64,000 nucleotides of DNA. Origin: Streptococcus urinalis 2285-97 (lineage in GTDB: Bacteria; Bacillota; Bacilli; Lactobacillales; Streptococcaceae). Under the pieces are notes generated by a model. That model saw nothing but the letters and a program-made list of their open reading frames with translations. It was not told where the DNA came from and searched no databases. The position numbers and the translations under genes are program-made. Location of the stretch: positions 1,254,001 through 1,318,000 of the forward strand of contig NZ_AEUZ02000001.1 in NCBI RefSeq assembly GCF_000188055.2. The letters are read 5' to 3'. Positions within the stretch are counted from its first letter, which is position 1. Every line of letters begins with the position of its first letter. Positions 27,029-37,250 of the stretch are shown here, piece by piece.

Positions 27029-28162
27029 CTAATCTAATATAAACTTCTCAGCAACCGTATCTCCTAAAAAGAGGCCTTTTTTGGTCATTCTAATATGCTG
27101 ATTTGTCATTTGTAACATATTATCTTTAATCAATGCATCCACAATTTTTCCATATCTCTCTTGAAAGGAAATTCCAAATTTTTCTTCAAAGCCTAGTATT
27201 GATACGCCTGATTTTTTTCGAAGACCTAAGAAAAATTCTTCTTCCATCATTTCTTTCTCAGTCAAAAATTCTTCTTGTAGTCTTGCATTATGATCTTCAT
27301 TAATCCCTTTTAAATAATGTTGAATTGGTCCTCTGTTGCGATAGCGCACACCATCCAAATATCCTGATGCACCAGCACCACAACCATAATAAGGAACGTT
27401 ATCCCAATACATCAAATTATGTTGACTTTCTTTACCTGGTTTTGAAAAATTTGAGATTTCATAGTGTTCAAAACCATTTTTCTCAAGTTCATTTATGATG
27501 TATTCAAACATTTCAGTTTCCAAATCTTCTGTAGGAAGATTAAGTTTTCCACGTCGCATCTTATTCATAAAGACAGTATGATGTTCGAGAATAAGACTGT
27601 ACAGACTTAAGTGTGGAATATCAAGAGATAACGCTTTGGCAACATTTTCTTCAACATCTTTCATTGTCTGACCAGGAAGTGCGTAAATAAGGTCAATCGA
27701 GATATTTTCAAATCCTGCTTCTTTCAATTGAGAAATTGACTCATAAATTTGTGCCTCATTATGGCTTCTCCCAATTTGTCTGAGATGTTTATCATTGAAA
27801 GTCTGAACACCTAAAGAGACACGATTGACAGCTGAGTTTTTTAAAACTTCAATTTTTTCAGGACTTAAATCACCAGGATTAGCTTCAATTGTAAATTCTT
27901 TTAATTGACTTAAATCTAAATTCTTTTGTAAATTTCTAAGTAAATAGTCTAATTGCGGGGCTGTAATTGCTGTTGGTGTTCCACCCCCGATATAAAGGGT
28001 ATTGAGACTTTTTATTTGATAGGAATCAAATTCTTTAATTAAAGCTTCTAAATAAGCATCAACTGGTTGATTTTTAATAAAAACCTTTGAAAAATCACAA
28101 TAGTAACATATTTGTGTGCAAAAGGGAATGTGAACATAGGCAGATCTTGGTTGATTAAACAT
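27029..28162 (-). CDS. hemW: Heme chaperone / radical SAM protein HemW
   Basis: 377-residue radical SAM protein of the HemN/HemW group. The cluster motif CTQICYYCDF (C-x3-C-x2-C, residues 16–23) and GGGTPTA are present; it lacks the N-terminal extension of true coproporphyrinogen dehydrogenases, so HemW is the better name. Streptococci lack heme synthesis, which makes its role open. The start ATG 28162 has no ribosome-binding site; a TGG-TATAAT promoter ends six bases before it, so the mRNA is probably leaderless. It leads a four-gene operon. Confidence 0.9.
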   Translation of the reverse strand: MFNQPRSAYVHIPFCTQICYYCDFSKVFIKNQPVDAYLEALIKEFDSYQIKSLNTLYIGGGTPTAITAPQLDYLLRNLQKNLDLSQLKEFTIEANPGDLSPEKIEVLKNSAVNRVSLGVQTFNDKHLRQIGRSHNEAQIYESISQLKEAGFENISIDLIYALPGQTMKDVEENVAKALSLDIPHLSLYSLILEHHTVFMNKMRRGKLNLPTEDLETEMFEYIINELEKNGFEHYEISNFSKPGKESQHNLMYWDNVPYYGCGAGASGYLDGVRYRNRGPIQHYLKGINEDHNARLQEEFLTEKEMMEEEFFLGLRKKSGVSILGFEEKFGISFQERYGKIVDALIKDNMLQMTNQHIRMTKKGLFLGDTVAEKFILD

Positions 28163-28168
28163 GTTTTT

Positions 28169-28177
28169 ATTATACCA
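28169..28177 (-). promoter_or_regulatory. Extended -10 promoter of the hemW operon; probable leaderless start
   Basis: Minus strand TGG-TATAAT then AAAAAC then ATG. The expected transcription start falls on the A of the initiation codon. Confidence 0.7.
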
Positions 28178-28193
28178 CTTTACCTTAAAAAAA

Positions 28194-28844
28194 TTATGAC
28201 TCTATTGCTTTTTTCATCTCTACTAAATGATAAGATTTACCAGAGATAATTTTCTCTGTTGTCGATTTTTCGGTATAGCCTAAATCTTTAAAAAGATGAA
28301 TAGCTTTTTCATCAAAAGAGAAAATACTGACAAACAATTCTAGAACGTCAAATTCAGAAACGACAAAATCTTCAATTGTCTTGATAAAATCTTTTCCTAG
28401 ACCTTTACCCATTTCACTTGTCTTCATTTGTAATTTAACTTTGACATGATTCTTATTTTTTTCCAACGAGGTCCATCCAAACAATGCACCATTCCGGATA
28501 ACTTGAAAATACTTACCTTCTCTTTGATCTTCATTCTTTATTTGCTCTTCTAATTTTAAGTTATCAGCAACATTGTAGAGATTAAATGGCTTTTGAAATT
28601 TCCAATTTTCAATAATGTCTAAAGCAGAATGTTGACTCATGGGCATGACATAAAAATAGGGGTTCCCCTCAAGTCGTCTAAAATTTTTTGCTAAATTTTT
28701 GATCCGTCTTTTTTGAATATCTTCTTTATCAGTTTGAAACACGTAGTTCAAATACCCTTCTTTATATTCGGGAATCATATTCAAAAAAATAGTTGAAGCA
28801 AGACTGTCCATTTCGTTTGCAATTGCTTTAATTGTTTTTTCCAT
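28194..28844 (-). CDS. GNAT-family acetyltransferase with extended N-terminus
   Basis: 216 residues: an N-terminal half of unknown type (about 100 residues, RRLEGNPYFYVMP) followed by a GNAT core with QMKTSEMGKGLGKDFIKTIEDF and KAIHLFKDLGYTEK. The substrate is unknown. Start ATG 28844 with a GAGGTT-like site. It lies between the glmM terminator and the hemW promoter, so it is transcribed alone. Confidence 0.75.
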   Translation of the reverse strand: MEKTIKAIANEMDSLASTIFLNMIPEYKEGYLNYVFQTDKEDIQKRRIKNLAKNFRRLEGNPYFYVMPMSQHSALDIIENWKFQKPFNLYNVADNLKLEEQIKNEDQREGKYFQVIRNGALFGWTSLEKNKNHVKVKLQMKTSEMGKGLGKDFIKTIEDFVVSEFDVLELFVSIFSFDEKAIHLFKDLGYTEKSTTEKIISGKSYHLVEMKKAIES

Positions 28845-28884
28845 AATAACCTCATACTTACTTTTTATTGTTATTTGTAATATT

Positions 28885-28910
28885 AAAAGTGCCGTAATTA
28901 CGACACTTTT
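28885..28910 (-). terminator. Terminator of the cdaA–cdaR–glmM operon
   Basis: AAAAGTG-C-CGTAATTACG-A-CACTTTT forms a long hairpin immediately after glmM. Confidence 0.75.
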
Positions 28911-28916
28911 TTGATA

Positions 28917-30269
28917 CTAATCTAATCCAATTTCATTTTTAACAACTTCAGCAATAGTATCTACATAGTAGTCAACTTGATCATGACTTGGTGCTTCTGC
29001 CATAACTCTCAACAATGGCTCTGTTCCACTTGGTCTTACAAGAATTCTTCCATTGCCTTCCATTTCCGCTTCCATTTTAGAAATGATTTGTGCTATAGCT
29101 GGAACTTCCATTGCTTTGTCTTTCATCGTATTTTCAACACGAATATTAACTAATTTTTGAGGGTAAATGGTCACTTCGCTAGCTAATTCAGAAAGACTCT
29201 TACCAGTTTCTTTCATTACTTTTGTTAATTGAATAGCTGTTAATTGACCGTCACCAGTAGTGTTGTAATCCATGATAATGACATGTCCTGATTGTTCTCC
29301 ACCAAGATTGTAACCCGATTTTCGCATTTCTTCCACTACATATCGGTCTCCAACTGCAGTTACCGATTTTTCAATGCCTTCACGCTCCAATGCTTTGTGA
29401 AAACCTAAATTTGACATAACAGTTGTAACAATCGTATTTTTGGCTAGATGTCCGTTTTCAGAAAGGTATTTACCTATGATATACATAATTTTATCACCAT
29501 CGACAATGTCACCATTCTCATCAACAGCAATTAGACGGTCACTATCACCATCAAAAGCTAGACCAATTTCGGCTTGTGTTTCTCTAACCTTCTCTTGTAA
29601 CTGTTCTGGATGAGTGGATCCGACACCGTCATTAATATTTAAACCATCTGGATTTTCTCCAATAACAGCAATATTAGCATTCAAATCTAAGAAAATATCA
29701 CGAGCAGAAACTGATGCCGCACCATTTGCGCAATCTAAAATAATATTCATTCCTTCAAGATCTAAGCCTGTCGAAACTAAGAATTTTTCATATTTACGAA
29801 GACCTTCAGGATAATCAACTAAATTTCCTAAACCTTCTGCACTTGGTCTTGGCAAATCATCATTTTCAGCATCTAAAAGTGCTTCAATTTCTAATTCCTG
29901 GTCATCGGCCAATTTAAAACCATCACTACCAAAAAACTTAATCCCATTATCAAGTGCAGGATTATGACTGGCAGAAATCATAACACCAGCACTTGCTTGT
30001 TCTGTCCGTACAAGGTAAGAAACACCCGGAGTGGCTAAAACACCTAAGTTATAGACTTCAATTCCTACTGATAAAAGACCAGCAATTAAAGCAGATTCAA
30101 GCATTTGTCCAGAAATTCTTGTATCTCTTGCAACAAAAACTTTAGGTTGACCTGTTTCGTGTTGGCTTAAAACATAGCCACCAAAACGTCCTAGTTTAAA
30201 AACTAATTCTGGTGTTAATTCAACATTAGCTTCACCTCTAACACCATCTGTTCCAAAATATTTACCCAT
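28917..30269 (-). CDS. glmM: Phosphoglucosamine mutase
   Basis: Converts glucosamine 6-phosphate to glucosamine 1-phosphate for UDP-GlcNAc and peptidoglycan. 450 residues, normal length; active Ser101 in MISASHNP, metal loop AFDGDSDR, and C-terminal phosphate-binding [12 protein letters not shown]. It ends the cdaA–cdaR–glmM operon, conserved in Firmicutes, in which GlmM binds and restrains the c-di-AMP synthase CdaA. Its Shine–Dalgarno (complement of 30291–30295) is 21 bases from the ATG but a small hairpin between them shortens the distance. Confidence 0.97.
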   Translation of the reverse strand: MGKYFGTDGVRGEANVELTPELVFKLGRFGGYVLSQHETGQPKVFVARDTRISGQMLESALIAGLLSVGIEVYNLGVLATPGVSYLVRTEQASAGVMISASHNPALDNGIKFFGSDGFKLADDQELEIEALLDAENDDLPRPSAEGLGNLVDYPEGLRKYEKFLVSTGLDLEGMNIILDCANGAASVSARDIFLDLNANIAVIGENPDGLNINDGVGSTHPEQLQEKVRETQAEIGLAFDGDSDRLIAVDENGDIVDGDKIMYIIGKYLSENGHLAKNTIVTTVMSNLGFHKALEREGIEKSVTAVGDRYVVEEMRKSGYNLGGEQSGHVIIMDYNTTGDGQLTAIQLTKVMKETGKSLSELASEVTIYPQKLVNIRVENTMKDKAMEVPAIAQIISKMEAEMEGNGRILVRPSGTEPLLRVMAEAPSHDQVDYYVDTIAEVVKNEIGLD

Positions 30270-30278
30270 AATTAATTA

Positions 30279-30295
30279 GCGTTTCCGCTTCCTCC
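30279..30295 (-). promoter_or_regulatory. glmM ribosome-binding site with an intervening GNRA mini-hairpin
   Basis: On the mRNA GGAGG (30295–30291) is followed by GCGGAAACGC (30288–30279), a 3-bp stem with a GAAA tetraloop, then nine bases to the ATG. Folding of the hairpin would bring the SD to a normal 10–11 base spacing. Confidence 0.5.
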
Positions 30296-30303
30296 AATTT
30301 ATC

Positions 30304-31260
30304 TTAATTTTTCTTAGTTTTAATCTGTACAGTAACTGATGAAGGATCAACAGATACTTTATCAGCTTTCAAATTAACAGTCTTAGAAGTATTTTTTGTA
30401 ATATCAGAAATATCAACGTGAGCCACTACCTCATTGATGGCATTGACAGCAGATTGAGTTCCAGAAATAACGACTGAATCTTGACTCATTTTATATTCAA
30501 GATCACTAACTTTATCTGACATTTGGCCACTCGTTTCAATTCTGATAGGGACTGATTTTGTTATCTTTTTAACGGAAACTTCTAAAGTAGTTTTAGCAGG
30601 ATCAATAATACTTGCTAGAATTGTTCCATCTGAAGCAACTGCTTGCAAGGTAACTTGACCAGAATAATCCTTATTAATAATCTTATCATCAGGCAACTTA
30701 GCGACAACGTGATCAATTCTTTCGATAGTTGATTCATCACTAGTAACATCAGCTTGAGAAATTTCTGTAGATAGTTTTTTCAATTGATAACCTGAAGCAA
30801 TTTGACTTGAATCAACTCTACCTTGGATATTAAAAGTTTTAGTTACCTTCTTACCAATAGTTACCGAAATAGTACTTGGAACAACTGTTGCTGTTACTCC
30901 TGAAGGTAAATTCGTAACTTTTAATTTAGCATTTGTTGAGCCAACTGCCTTTGAACCTGATAAATCAGCAACTACTTTAAAATTTCTTGTGTCTGGATTG
31001 ATCTCTTTATCTAATTTTACACGGTTGGTGGAAGAAAGATAAACTTCAGCTTCGTATGAATAACCCGAAATAAAATATTTATCACTGTTATACTTAATAT
31101 CAATTGGAACATTACTCAACGTATGTGTATAAGTTTCAAGAGAACTGGTTGATTGCGTTGCATTTGAATAATTTGTTGATGCTGCAGTAATAAATAGAAT
31201 TAAAGCAAAGAATAGAGAGACGCAAATGGTCCAAAATTTACTGGTAAAAAATTTTTTCAT
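30304..31260 (-). CDS. cdaR: CdaR (YbbR-domain regulator of CdaA)
   Basis: 318 residues: an N-terminal membrane anchor (FWTICVSLFFALILFITAAS, about 9–28) and an extracytoplasmic region built of repeated YbbR domains. It partners with the diadenylate cyclase CdaA across the membrane and modulates c-di-AMP production. The start overlaps the cdaA stop by four bases (translational coupling), and glmM follows 34 bases on. Intact. Confidence 0.92.
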   Translation of the reverse strand: MKKFFTSKFWTICVSLFFALILFITAASTNYSNATQSTSSLETYTHTLSNVPIDIKYNSDKYFISGYSYEAEVYLSSTNRVKLDKEINPDTRNFKVVADLSGSKAVGSTNAKLKVTNLPSGVTATVVPSTISVTIGKKVTKTFNIQGRVDSSQIASGYQLKKLSTEISQADVTSDESTIERIDHVVAKLPDDKIINKDYSGQVTLQAVASDGTILASIIDPAKTTLEVSVKKITKSVPIRIETSGQMSDKVSDLEYKMSQDSVVISGTQSAVNAINEVVAHVDISDITKNTSKTVNLKADKVSVDPSSVTVQIKTKKN

Positions 31261-32108
31261 TCTTCTTTACCTCCCAAAAATCTCTTGTACCATGCTTTCT
31301 TTTGATCGTTTTCCGAAATAAGTTGTTTTCTAAGAAAATCTTCAAACTCCTCACTTGATAGGTCATGTAAAAAATGACTTTTAGAGGCAACTGACACAGC
31401 TCCTGTTTCTTCTGAAACAATAACAGTAATGGCATCTGATTTTTCAGATAATCCAATAGCTGCTCTATGCCTTGTCCCAAATTCTTTAGAAATATTTTGA
31501 GATTCTGATAATGGAAGATAAGCACAAGAGACAGCAATTTTATTTTCAGAAATAATAACGGCCCCATCATGCAAGGGAGTGTTAGGTATGAAAATATTAA
31601 TCAATAACTGATTTGAAATATCAGCATCTAATGGAATTCCAGTAGAAATATACTCTTGTAAGGTTTGTGTTTGCTCAATAGCAATGAGAGCACCAATTTT
31701 TCTGGGACTCATATAAGCTACTGATTTGACCAATGCATTAATCAAGATTTCTTCTGAACTCATTTTTTGTGGTTGTAAAAAAACCTGCGTTGTTCGTCCA
31801 AAACGCTCAAGTCCTGACCTAATTTCTGGTTCAAAAATAATAACTCCTGCAATGACACCATAGGTAATCACTTGGTTCATCAAAAATGAGATCGTAGTGA
31901 AACCAATCCATTCAGCAAAAAACTTAACCAGAACAAAGAGAATCACTCCTTGAACCAATGACATAATCTTGGTTCCAGCCAAAGATTTTATAAATTTATA
32001 AATTAACCATGTCACAATTAAAATATCAAGGATATGTACTATTATGAGCCATGGATTTTCAAAAAGACTTGCCAAAAATTTGGCATCTATACCTGTTAAA
32101 TTACCCAT
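31257..32108 (-). CDS. cdaA: Diadenylate cyclase CdaA
   Basis: Makes cyclic di-AMP from two ATP at the membrane. 283 residues: three N-terminal membrane segments (about 20–95) and a DAC domain with the catalytic DGA (181–183) and RHR (213–215) motifs. First gene of cdaA–cdaR–glmM, an arrangement that couples c-di-AMP to cell-wall precursor synthesis. A TGC-TATAAT promoter lies about 40 bases upstream, divergent from murT. Intact. Confidence 0.96.
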   Translation of the reverse strand: MGNLTGIDAKFLASLFENPWLIIVHILDILIVTWLIYKFIKSLAGTKIMSLVQGVILFVLVKFFAEWIGFTTISFLMNQVITYGVIAGVIIFEPEIRSGLERFGRTTQVFLQPQKMSSEEILINALVKSVAYMSPRKIGALIAIEQTQTLQEYISTGIPLDADISNQLLINIFIPNTPLHDGAVIISENKIAVSCAYLPLSESQNISKEFGTRHRAAIGLSEKSDAITVIVSEETGAVSVASKSHFLHDLSSEEFEDFLRKQLISENDQKKAWYKRFLGGKEE

Positions 32109-32147
32109 ACTATAAACTTTTTTTCACTTTCATTCACTATGTCTTCT

Positions 32148-32156
32148 ATTATAGCA
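32148..32156 (-). promoter_or_regulatory. Extended -10 promoter of cdaA–cdaR–glmM
   Basis: Minus strand TGC-TATAAT; no good -35, as expected for an extended -10 promoter. Confidence 0.6.
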
Positions 32157-32197
32157 TTTTTCTGAAAGATTTTCTGTATCTACATTTCATGTTTTTA

Positions 32198-32206
32198 TGA
32201 TAAAAT
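32198..32206 (+). promoter_or_regulatory. Extended -10 promoter of murT–gatD; probable leaderless start
   Basis: TGA-TAAAAT is followed by AAAATC and then ATG 32213. The transcript should begin at or next to the start codon, and no Shine–Dalgarno exists. Confidence 0.55.
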
Positions 32207-32212
32207 AAAATC

Positions 32213-33556
32213 ATGAAAATGAACACACTTATGGGTATTGCTGTTGGGAAAACAAGCCAATTTATTTTGCAGAAAATGGGTAGGGGGTCTACTTTACCTG
32301 GCAAATTAGCTTTAAAATGTGACCCACATTTATTAGATAGTTTAGCAAAAGATTATGAAATTATCGTTATTACAGGTACAAATGGAAAGACACTCACAAC
32401 TGCACTCACTGTCGGTATCTTAAAAGAAGCTTATGGTGAAGTGGTTACAAATACTAGTGGTGCTAATATGATTACTGGTATTACATCTACTTTTTTGTCA
32501 GCAAAGAAAACAAAATCAGGTAAAAAAATTGCTGTTTTAGAAATAGATGAAGCCAGTCTACCTAAAATTACTAAGTTTATTAAACCTAGTCTTTTTGTTT
32601 TCACAAATATCTTCAGAGACCAAATGGACCGTTATGGTGAGATCTACACCACTTACCAAATGATTTTAGATGGTGCAGCAAACGCACCCAAAGCAACGAT
32701 TTTAGCTAATGGAGACAGTCCATTATTTCATTCAAAAACCGTTATTAATCCAGTACAATATTATGGCTTTGCAACACCAAGCCATAAACCTGAACTTGCT
32801 CATTATAATACTGAGGGGGTTCTTTGTCCAAATTGTCAGAAGATCCTTACTTATCATTTAAATACCTATGCTAATTTAGGTGATTATGTTTGTCAAAATT
32901 GTGGTTTTAAACGACCTCCATTAGATTATAGTTTGACAGAACTAACTGAAATTACCAACACTTCATCCGAATTTACAATTGACGGACAAAGTTATCGCAT
33001 TAATGTTGGTGGCCTTTATAATATTTATAACGCATTAGCTGCCGTTTCTGTTGCATCTTATCTTGGTGTTAATCCAAGTCAGATTAAGGCTGGTTTTGAT
33101 AAGAGCAAAGCAGTTTTTGGTCGTCAAGAAACATTTAAGATTGGTGAAAAATCTTGCACTTTAGTCTTAATCAAAAATCCAGTAGGTGCTAGTCAAGCCT
33201 TAGAAATGATTAAACTTGCCGATTATCCTTTTAGTTTATCAGTTTTACTGAATGCTAATTATGCTGATGGTATTGATACTAGCTGGATATGGGATGCTGA
33301 TTTTGAATTAATCACAGACATGCCAATTACCAATATAAATGCTGGTGGTGTTCGTCATTCTGAGATTGCGAGACGACTCCGTGTTACTGGATTTGATGAT
33401 AAAGCAATTCGCCAGAATGAAAGTTTGGAAAGTATTTTTGAAGCCATTGAAACACAAGAGACTGAACATGCCTATATTTTGGCAACTTACACTGCTATGT
33501 TAGAATTCAGAGATATTTTAGCAAGTCATGGCGCTGTTAGAAAGGAGATGAACTAA
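32213..33556 (+). CDS. murT: Lipid II isoglutaminyl synthase, MurT subunit
   Basis: With GatD it amidates the glutamate of lipid II to isoglutamine. 447 residues: Mur ligase ATPase core (TGTNGKT, 54–60), an inserted zinc ribbon with two CxxC pairs (CPNCQK…CQNCGF), and the C-terminal DUF1727 domain. Start may be ATG 32213 or 32219; neither has a ribosome-binding site and both lie at the predicted transcript start. It shares one base (TAATG) with gatD. Intact. Confidence 0.95.
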   Translation: MKMNTLMGIAVGKTSQFILQKMGRGSTLPGKLALKCDPHLLDSLAKDYEIIVITGTNGKTLTTALTVGILKEAYGEVVTNTSGANMITGITSTFLSAKKTKSGKKIAVLEIDEASLPKITKFIKPSLFVFTNIFRDQMDRYGEIYTTYQMILDGAANAPKATILANGDSPLFHSKTVINPVQYYGFATPSHKPELAHYNTEGVLCPNCQKILTYHLNTYANLGDYVCQNCGFKRPPLDYSLTELTEITNTSSEFTIDGQSYRINVGGLYNIYNALAAVSVASYLGVNPSQIKAGFDKSKAVFGRQETFKIGEKSCTLVLIKNPVGASQALEMIKLADYPFSLSVLLNANYADGIDTSWIWDADFELITDMPITNINAGGVRHSEIARRLRVTGFDDKAIRQNESLESIFEAIETQETEHAYILATYTAMLEFRDILASHGAVRKEMN

Positions 33557-34341
33557 TGACTTATACTTCACTACTTTCTAAAGAATCTACAGAATATCAA
33601 TTTGATATCAAAATAGCTCATCTATATGGTAATCTTATGAATACTTATGGTGATAATGGTAATGTCCTAATGTTAAAATATGTTGCCGAAAAATTAGGAG
33701 CAAAGGTACAAGTTGATATTGTTTCTATAGATGACCAATTAAATCCAGATGAGTATGACATTATCTTTTTCGGAGGTGGTCAAGACTTTGAGCAAACTGT
33801 CGTTGCCAAAGATTTACCTTCAAAAAAAGAGGCCATTGCACACTATATTGATGATCAAAAGGTTATCCTAGCTATTTGTGGTGGTTTTCAATTGCTTGGT
33901 CAGTATTATATCCAAGCTAATGGTGAAAAGATAAATGGGATTGGTGTGATGGGGCATTACACATTAAATCAAGATAATAATCGCTACATTGGTGATATTA
34001 AGATTCACAATAAAGAATTTAACGAAACCTATTATGGATTTGAAAATCACCAAGGAAGAACATTTTTATCATCTGATGAAAAACCATTAGGTAATGTTAT
34101 TTATGGAAATGGCAACAATAAAGAAGATCAAACTGAAGGCGTTCACTACAAAAATGTATTTGGCTCTTACTTTCATGGTCCAATTCTATCACGTAATGTC
34201 AATTTGGCATATAGACTTGTTACTACTGCTCTTCATCTTAAATATGGTGAAAATATTAAGCTTGCAGCTTACGAAGATATTCTCTCTCAAGAAAAACCTG
34301 AAGAATATCGTGATATTAAACAAAAGGCTGAATTTGAATAA
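33556..34341 (+). CDS. gatD: Lipid II isoglutaminyl synthase, glutaminase subunit GatD
   Basis: 261-residue class I glutamine amidotransferase supplying ammonia to MurT. Catalytic Cys108 in [11 protein letters not shown] and the partner His in YFHGP are present. The start is coupled to the murT stop (one-base overlap) with AAGGAG upstream. Terminated by the hairpin at 34344. In pneumococcus and staphylococci MurT/GatD is needed for normal peptidoglycan cross-linking. Confidence 0.95.
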   Translation: MTYTSLLSKESTEYQFDIKIAHLYGNLMNTYGDNGNVLMLKYVAEKLGAKVQVDIVSIDDQLNPDEYDIIFFGGGQDFEQTVVAKDLPSKKEAIAHYIDDQKVILAICGGFQLLGQYYIQANGEKINGIGVMGHYTLNQDNNRYIGDIKIHNKEFNETYYGFENHQGRTFLSSDEKPLGNVIYGNGNNKEDQTEGVHYKNVFGSYFHGPILSRNVNLAYRLVTTALHLKYGENIKLAAYEDILSQEKPEEYRDIKQKAEFE

Positions 34342-34343
34342 TT

Positions 34344-34367
34344 AAAAGAAGCATCACTGCTTCTTTT
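34344..34367 (+). terminator. Terminator of murT–gatD
   Basis: AAAAGAAGCA (34344–34353) pairs with TGCTTCTTTT (34358–34367). Confidence 0.85.
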
Positions 34368-34423
34368 ATTACGTCATTTCACATCCATTAGATACAGGAA
34401 AAAAATCACAAAAGTGTAATAAT

Positions 34424-34503
34424 TTGACTGTAATAAGTGCAATTTTCTATAATTTTTTATAGAAATTCACTAAACTTGCACGATATTTCTATTATGTTAT
34501 AGT
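34424..34503 (+). promoter_or_regulatory. Two tandem promoters of dus around a long palindrome
   Basis: P1: TTGACT (34424–34429), 18-base spacer, TATAAT (34448–34453). P2: TTGCAC (34476–34481), 16-base spacer, TATAGT (34498–34503). Between them a dyad spans about 34436–34471: AGTG-C-AATTT-T-CTATAA against TTATAGAAATTCACT, covering the P1 -10. GTGCAA (34437–34442) and TTGCAC (34476–34481) are also inverted copies. The layout looks like an operator; no regulator is identified. Confidence 0.6.
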
Positions 34504-34551
34504 ATTTAAGCAAGCTATAGCATACTACTATTAAAAAAGGAGAAAAATCAA

Positions 34552-35517
34552 ATGCCGTCTGATAATTTCTGGCTAGATTTACCAAAACCATTTTTTATCT
34601 TAGCACCAATGGAAGATGTAACTGATGTTGCATTTAGACATGTGGTAGCAAAGGCAGGAAGACCTGATGTCTTCTTTACAGAATTTACAAATTCAGCATC
34701 TTATTGCCACCCTGATGGCAAAGAATCTGTAAAAGGCCGTTTAACCTTCACTGAAGATGAACAACCACTTGTCGCTCATATTTGGGGAGATGTTCCTGAA
34801 AATTTCGCTGAAATGGCAAAAGGAATGAAAGAAATGGGTTTTGTTGGTGTCGATATTAACATGGGTTGTCCAGCTCCAAATGTCTTTAAACATGGTCGTG
34901 GTTCAGGGCTCATTTTAAGACCTGAAGTTGCTGCTCAAATCATTCAAGCCACTAAAGAAGGTGGCCTACCCGTTTCAGTCAAAACACGACTTGGACATGC
35001 TAAACCTGAAGAATACAAGGTTTGGCTAAAACATGTCTTGGAACAAGGCATTGCTAATTTATCAATCCATCTTAGAACCAAAACTGAAATGTCTAAAGTT
35101 GATGCTCACTGGGAAATGATTGGTGATATTAAAGCCTTGCGCGATCGCATCGCTCCAGATACCCTATTAACAATTAATGGAGATATCCCAAATCGTCAAG
35201 TTGGTATGGAGTTAGTTGAAAAATATGGTGTTGATGGTGTCATGATTGGACGTGGTATTTTCCATGATCCATATGCATTTGAAAAAGAGCCTCGTGAACA
35301 CAGTCCAAAAGAACTTATTGAACTCTTTCGCTATCACTTAGACCAATTTGATAAATACCAGCTTCGTCCATTTCCATCAATGAAACGCTCCTTTAAAATC
35401 TACATTCGTGGTTTTAAAGGAGCAAATGATCTTCGAATTGCTTTAATGGATGCCAAAAATACAGATGACTGTCGACAATTATTAGATGAATTTGAAGCAG
35501 AACAATTAACAGATTAA
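34552..35517 (+). CDS. dus: tRNA-dihydrouridine synthase
   Basis: FMN-dependent reduction of uridines in tRNA. 321 residues; [13 protein letters not shown] at the N-terminus is the FMN-binding signature and NMGCPAPNV carries the catalytic Cys (near 107). VKTRLG and GDI/IGRGIF motifs follow. It is one of the two Dus paralogues common in streptococci (the one starting [11 protein letters not shown]), not linked to hslO here. SD AAAAAGGAG. Closed by its own terminator. Confidence 0.93.
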   Translation: MPSDNFWLDLPKPFFILAPMEDVTDVAFRHVVAKAGRPDVFFTEFTNSASYCHPDGKESVKGRLTFTEDEQPLVAHIWGDVPENFAEMAKGMKEMGFVGVDINMGCPAPNVFKHGRGSGLILRPEVAAQIIQATKEGGLPVSVKTRLGHAKPEEYKVWLKHVLEQGIANLSIHLRTKTEMSKVDAHWEMIGDIKALRDRIAPDTLLTINGDIPNRQVGMELVEKYGVDGVMIGRGIFHDPYAFEKEPREHSPKELIELFRYHLDQFDKYQLRPFPSMKRSFKIYIRGFKGANDLRIALMDAKNTDDCRQLLDEFEAEQLTD

Positions 35518-35520
35518 TAA

Positions 35521-35547
35521 AAAAAATCACTATAAAAGTGATTTTTT
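35521..35547. terminator. Terminator between dus and the response regulator
   Basis: AAAAAATCACT and AGTGATTTTTT form a stem with long A/T flanks and could stop both convergent transcripts. Confidence 0.8.
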
Positions 35548-35562
35548 TATTAATCTATCTCA

Positions 35563-36162
35563 TCACAACCAGCCTTTTAACTGTGCTTTATGAACTGCTT
35601 CAGTTCTATTATCTGCATCTAACTTCTGCATAATTTGACTCATATAATTACGAACAGTTCCGTTAGATAAGAAAAGTTGATTTGCTATCTCTTTATTACT
35701 AAAACCCTGACTGACTTTTTCTAAAATTCTTTCTTCTTGAGTACTTAATGGCGTTCCTTCATATATCATTTGCTCAATCAATTCAGGAGAATACTCTTTT
35801 TTTCCAGCTAGTACTTGATTTATAGTTTTCATTAATTCAGCTATCGATCGATCTTTTAAAACATATCCATCTACACCAGATTTAATAGCTCTACCAAAAT
35901 ACCCTGACCTTTTAAAAGTAGTAACAATAATCACTTTCGTTTCTAACTTCTCTTTTTTAATCCATTCTAAAATATCTAAACCTGAAAATTCCGGCATTTC
36001 AATGTCTAATATTGCTACATCAATAATTTCTTTTTTTAAAATTAATTGGGCTTCCTTACCATTTTCAGCTTGAAAGACATCAGTAACATCCTCTTGAAAT
36101 TGAAGTAATTGACATAAAGCATCACGTAGCATGCTCTGGTCTTCTGCTACTAAAAGTCTCAT
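35563..36162 (-). CDS. NarL/DesR-type response regulator
   Basis: 199 residues: receiver domain with phosphoacceptor Asp in [15 protein letters not shown], Lys in YVLKDRS, and a C-terminal LuxR-type HTH ([38 protein letters not shown]). The only undamaged gene of an operon ordered ABC ATPase–permease–kinase–regulator, like Bacillus yvfRSTU. It overlaps the kinase stop by four bases. With the kinase broken, its phosphorylation, if any, must come from elsewhere. Confidence 0.9.
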   Translation of the reverse strand: MRLLVAEDQSMLRDALCQLLQFQEDVTDVFQAENGKEAQLILKKEIIDVAILDIEMPEFSGLDILEWIKKEKLETKVIIVTTFKRSGYFGRAIKSGVDGYVLKDRSIAELMKTINQVLAGKKEYSPELIEQMIYEGTPLSTQEERILEKVSQGFSNKEIANQLFLSNGTVRNYMSQIMQKLDADNRTEAVHKAQLKGWL

Positions 36163-37250
36163 ATTTCAACCTCCATTGGAATTCTTATTTGAATATTTGT
36201 TGGATTTGACTTGGAAATAATAGTCATTTGTCCTTGGATTGGAATTAATCTCTCTTTTATAGAGTGCAACTCATGCCCATTGACTTCTTCAAAACCGACA
36301 CCATCATCTTCATAATCAATTAACAAGTCCGTTTTCTTTTTGTTAAAAATAATTTTGCAAGTCTCAGCATGACTATGCTTCACAATATTTGTAGCTAATT
36401 CCCGCAATATCATGGTTATTTTTGCTTGTAGACTAGATGGCAAATGCTGAATTAATTCATCATTTATGACATTAAATCTTATACCAGCTAGTTCCAACAT
36501 ATTCTTCAAAATGAGTAATTCTTCATTAAGATTATGATCTTTTAATGACTGAACAATCTGTCGAACATTGGCCATAGAATCTTTACTAATCATCTGAAGA
36601 TCTGTTATTTCTTTTTTAGCTGACTCAATTTGACCCATTTCTAAAAGAGTTTGTGCTAATTCTGTCTTTACAGTCATCATAGCAAAGACATGACCTAGAG
36701 TATCATGAAGATCTTGACCAATTCAATTGCGTTCATTTTCTGCCAAAAGAAGGTTAATAGATTCATTTTTTTCTAGTAACAGTTGTTTCTGACGATCACT
36801 TTCAGCTTCTTTACGCCAAAAATAAAGCATGGAAAAATTAAGTATTGGGACAAGAAATATCATCATCAGACTATCCATATTATCTGTCCAAATTATACCA
36901 TAAATGATCATAGCTATATTAAGTAAGATGAAAGTTTCCATTTTAAAAGAAAAAATTTTATCTTGAAAACGAAAAGCTAATAAATTAGTAATATAAAAGT
37001 TAAACCAAACCATACCACCATCAATTGAAAAAGTCATATAAAAAATATATACCAACATATACAACCAAGCTATATTGATTATTATTATTTTTTGTTCAAA
37101 ATGAAGAACATACAAATATGCAATTACATAAATAGTGGTTAAAATTAGGGTCCAAGCTGGATAATTAAAATAAAAAACTCCTAACACTGGAAAAGATATA
37201 AAAATTAGGGGTATATAATGAAGTGGATGTTGCCATTTTATCAAACGCAA
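36159..37250 (-). pseudogene. DesK-type sensor histidine kinase with an in-frame TGA
   Basis: From TTG 37250 (SD GAGG, directly after the permease stop) the frame encodes five or six membrane segments to NLLLAENERN, then TGA (complement of 36723–36725), and continues in the same frame as IGQDLHDTLGHVFAMMTVK, the HisKA_3 phosphoacceptor box, and an HATPase domain (ELATNIVKHSH, DDGVGF). Relatives have ERNRIGQDLHD, so CGA (Arg) to TGA is the probable change. The stop separates sensor from kinase. Total 363 codons, otherwise complete. Confidence 0.88.
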
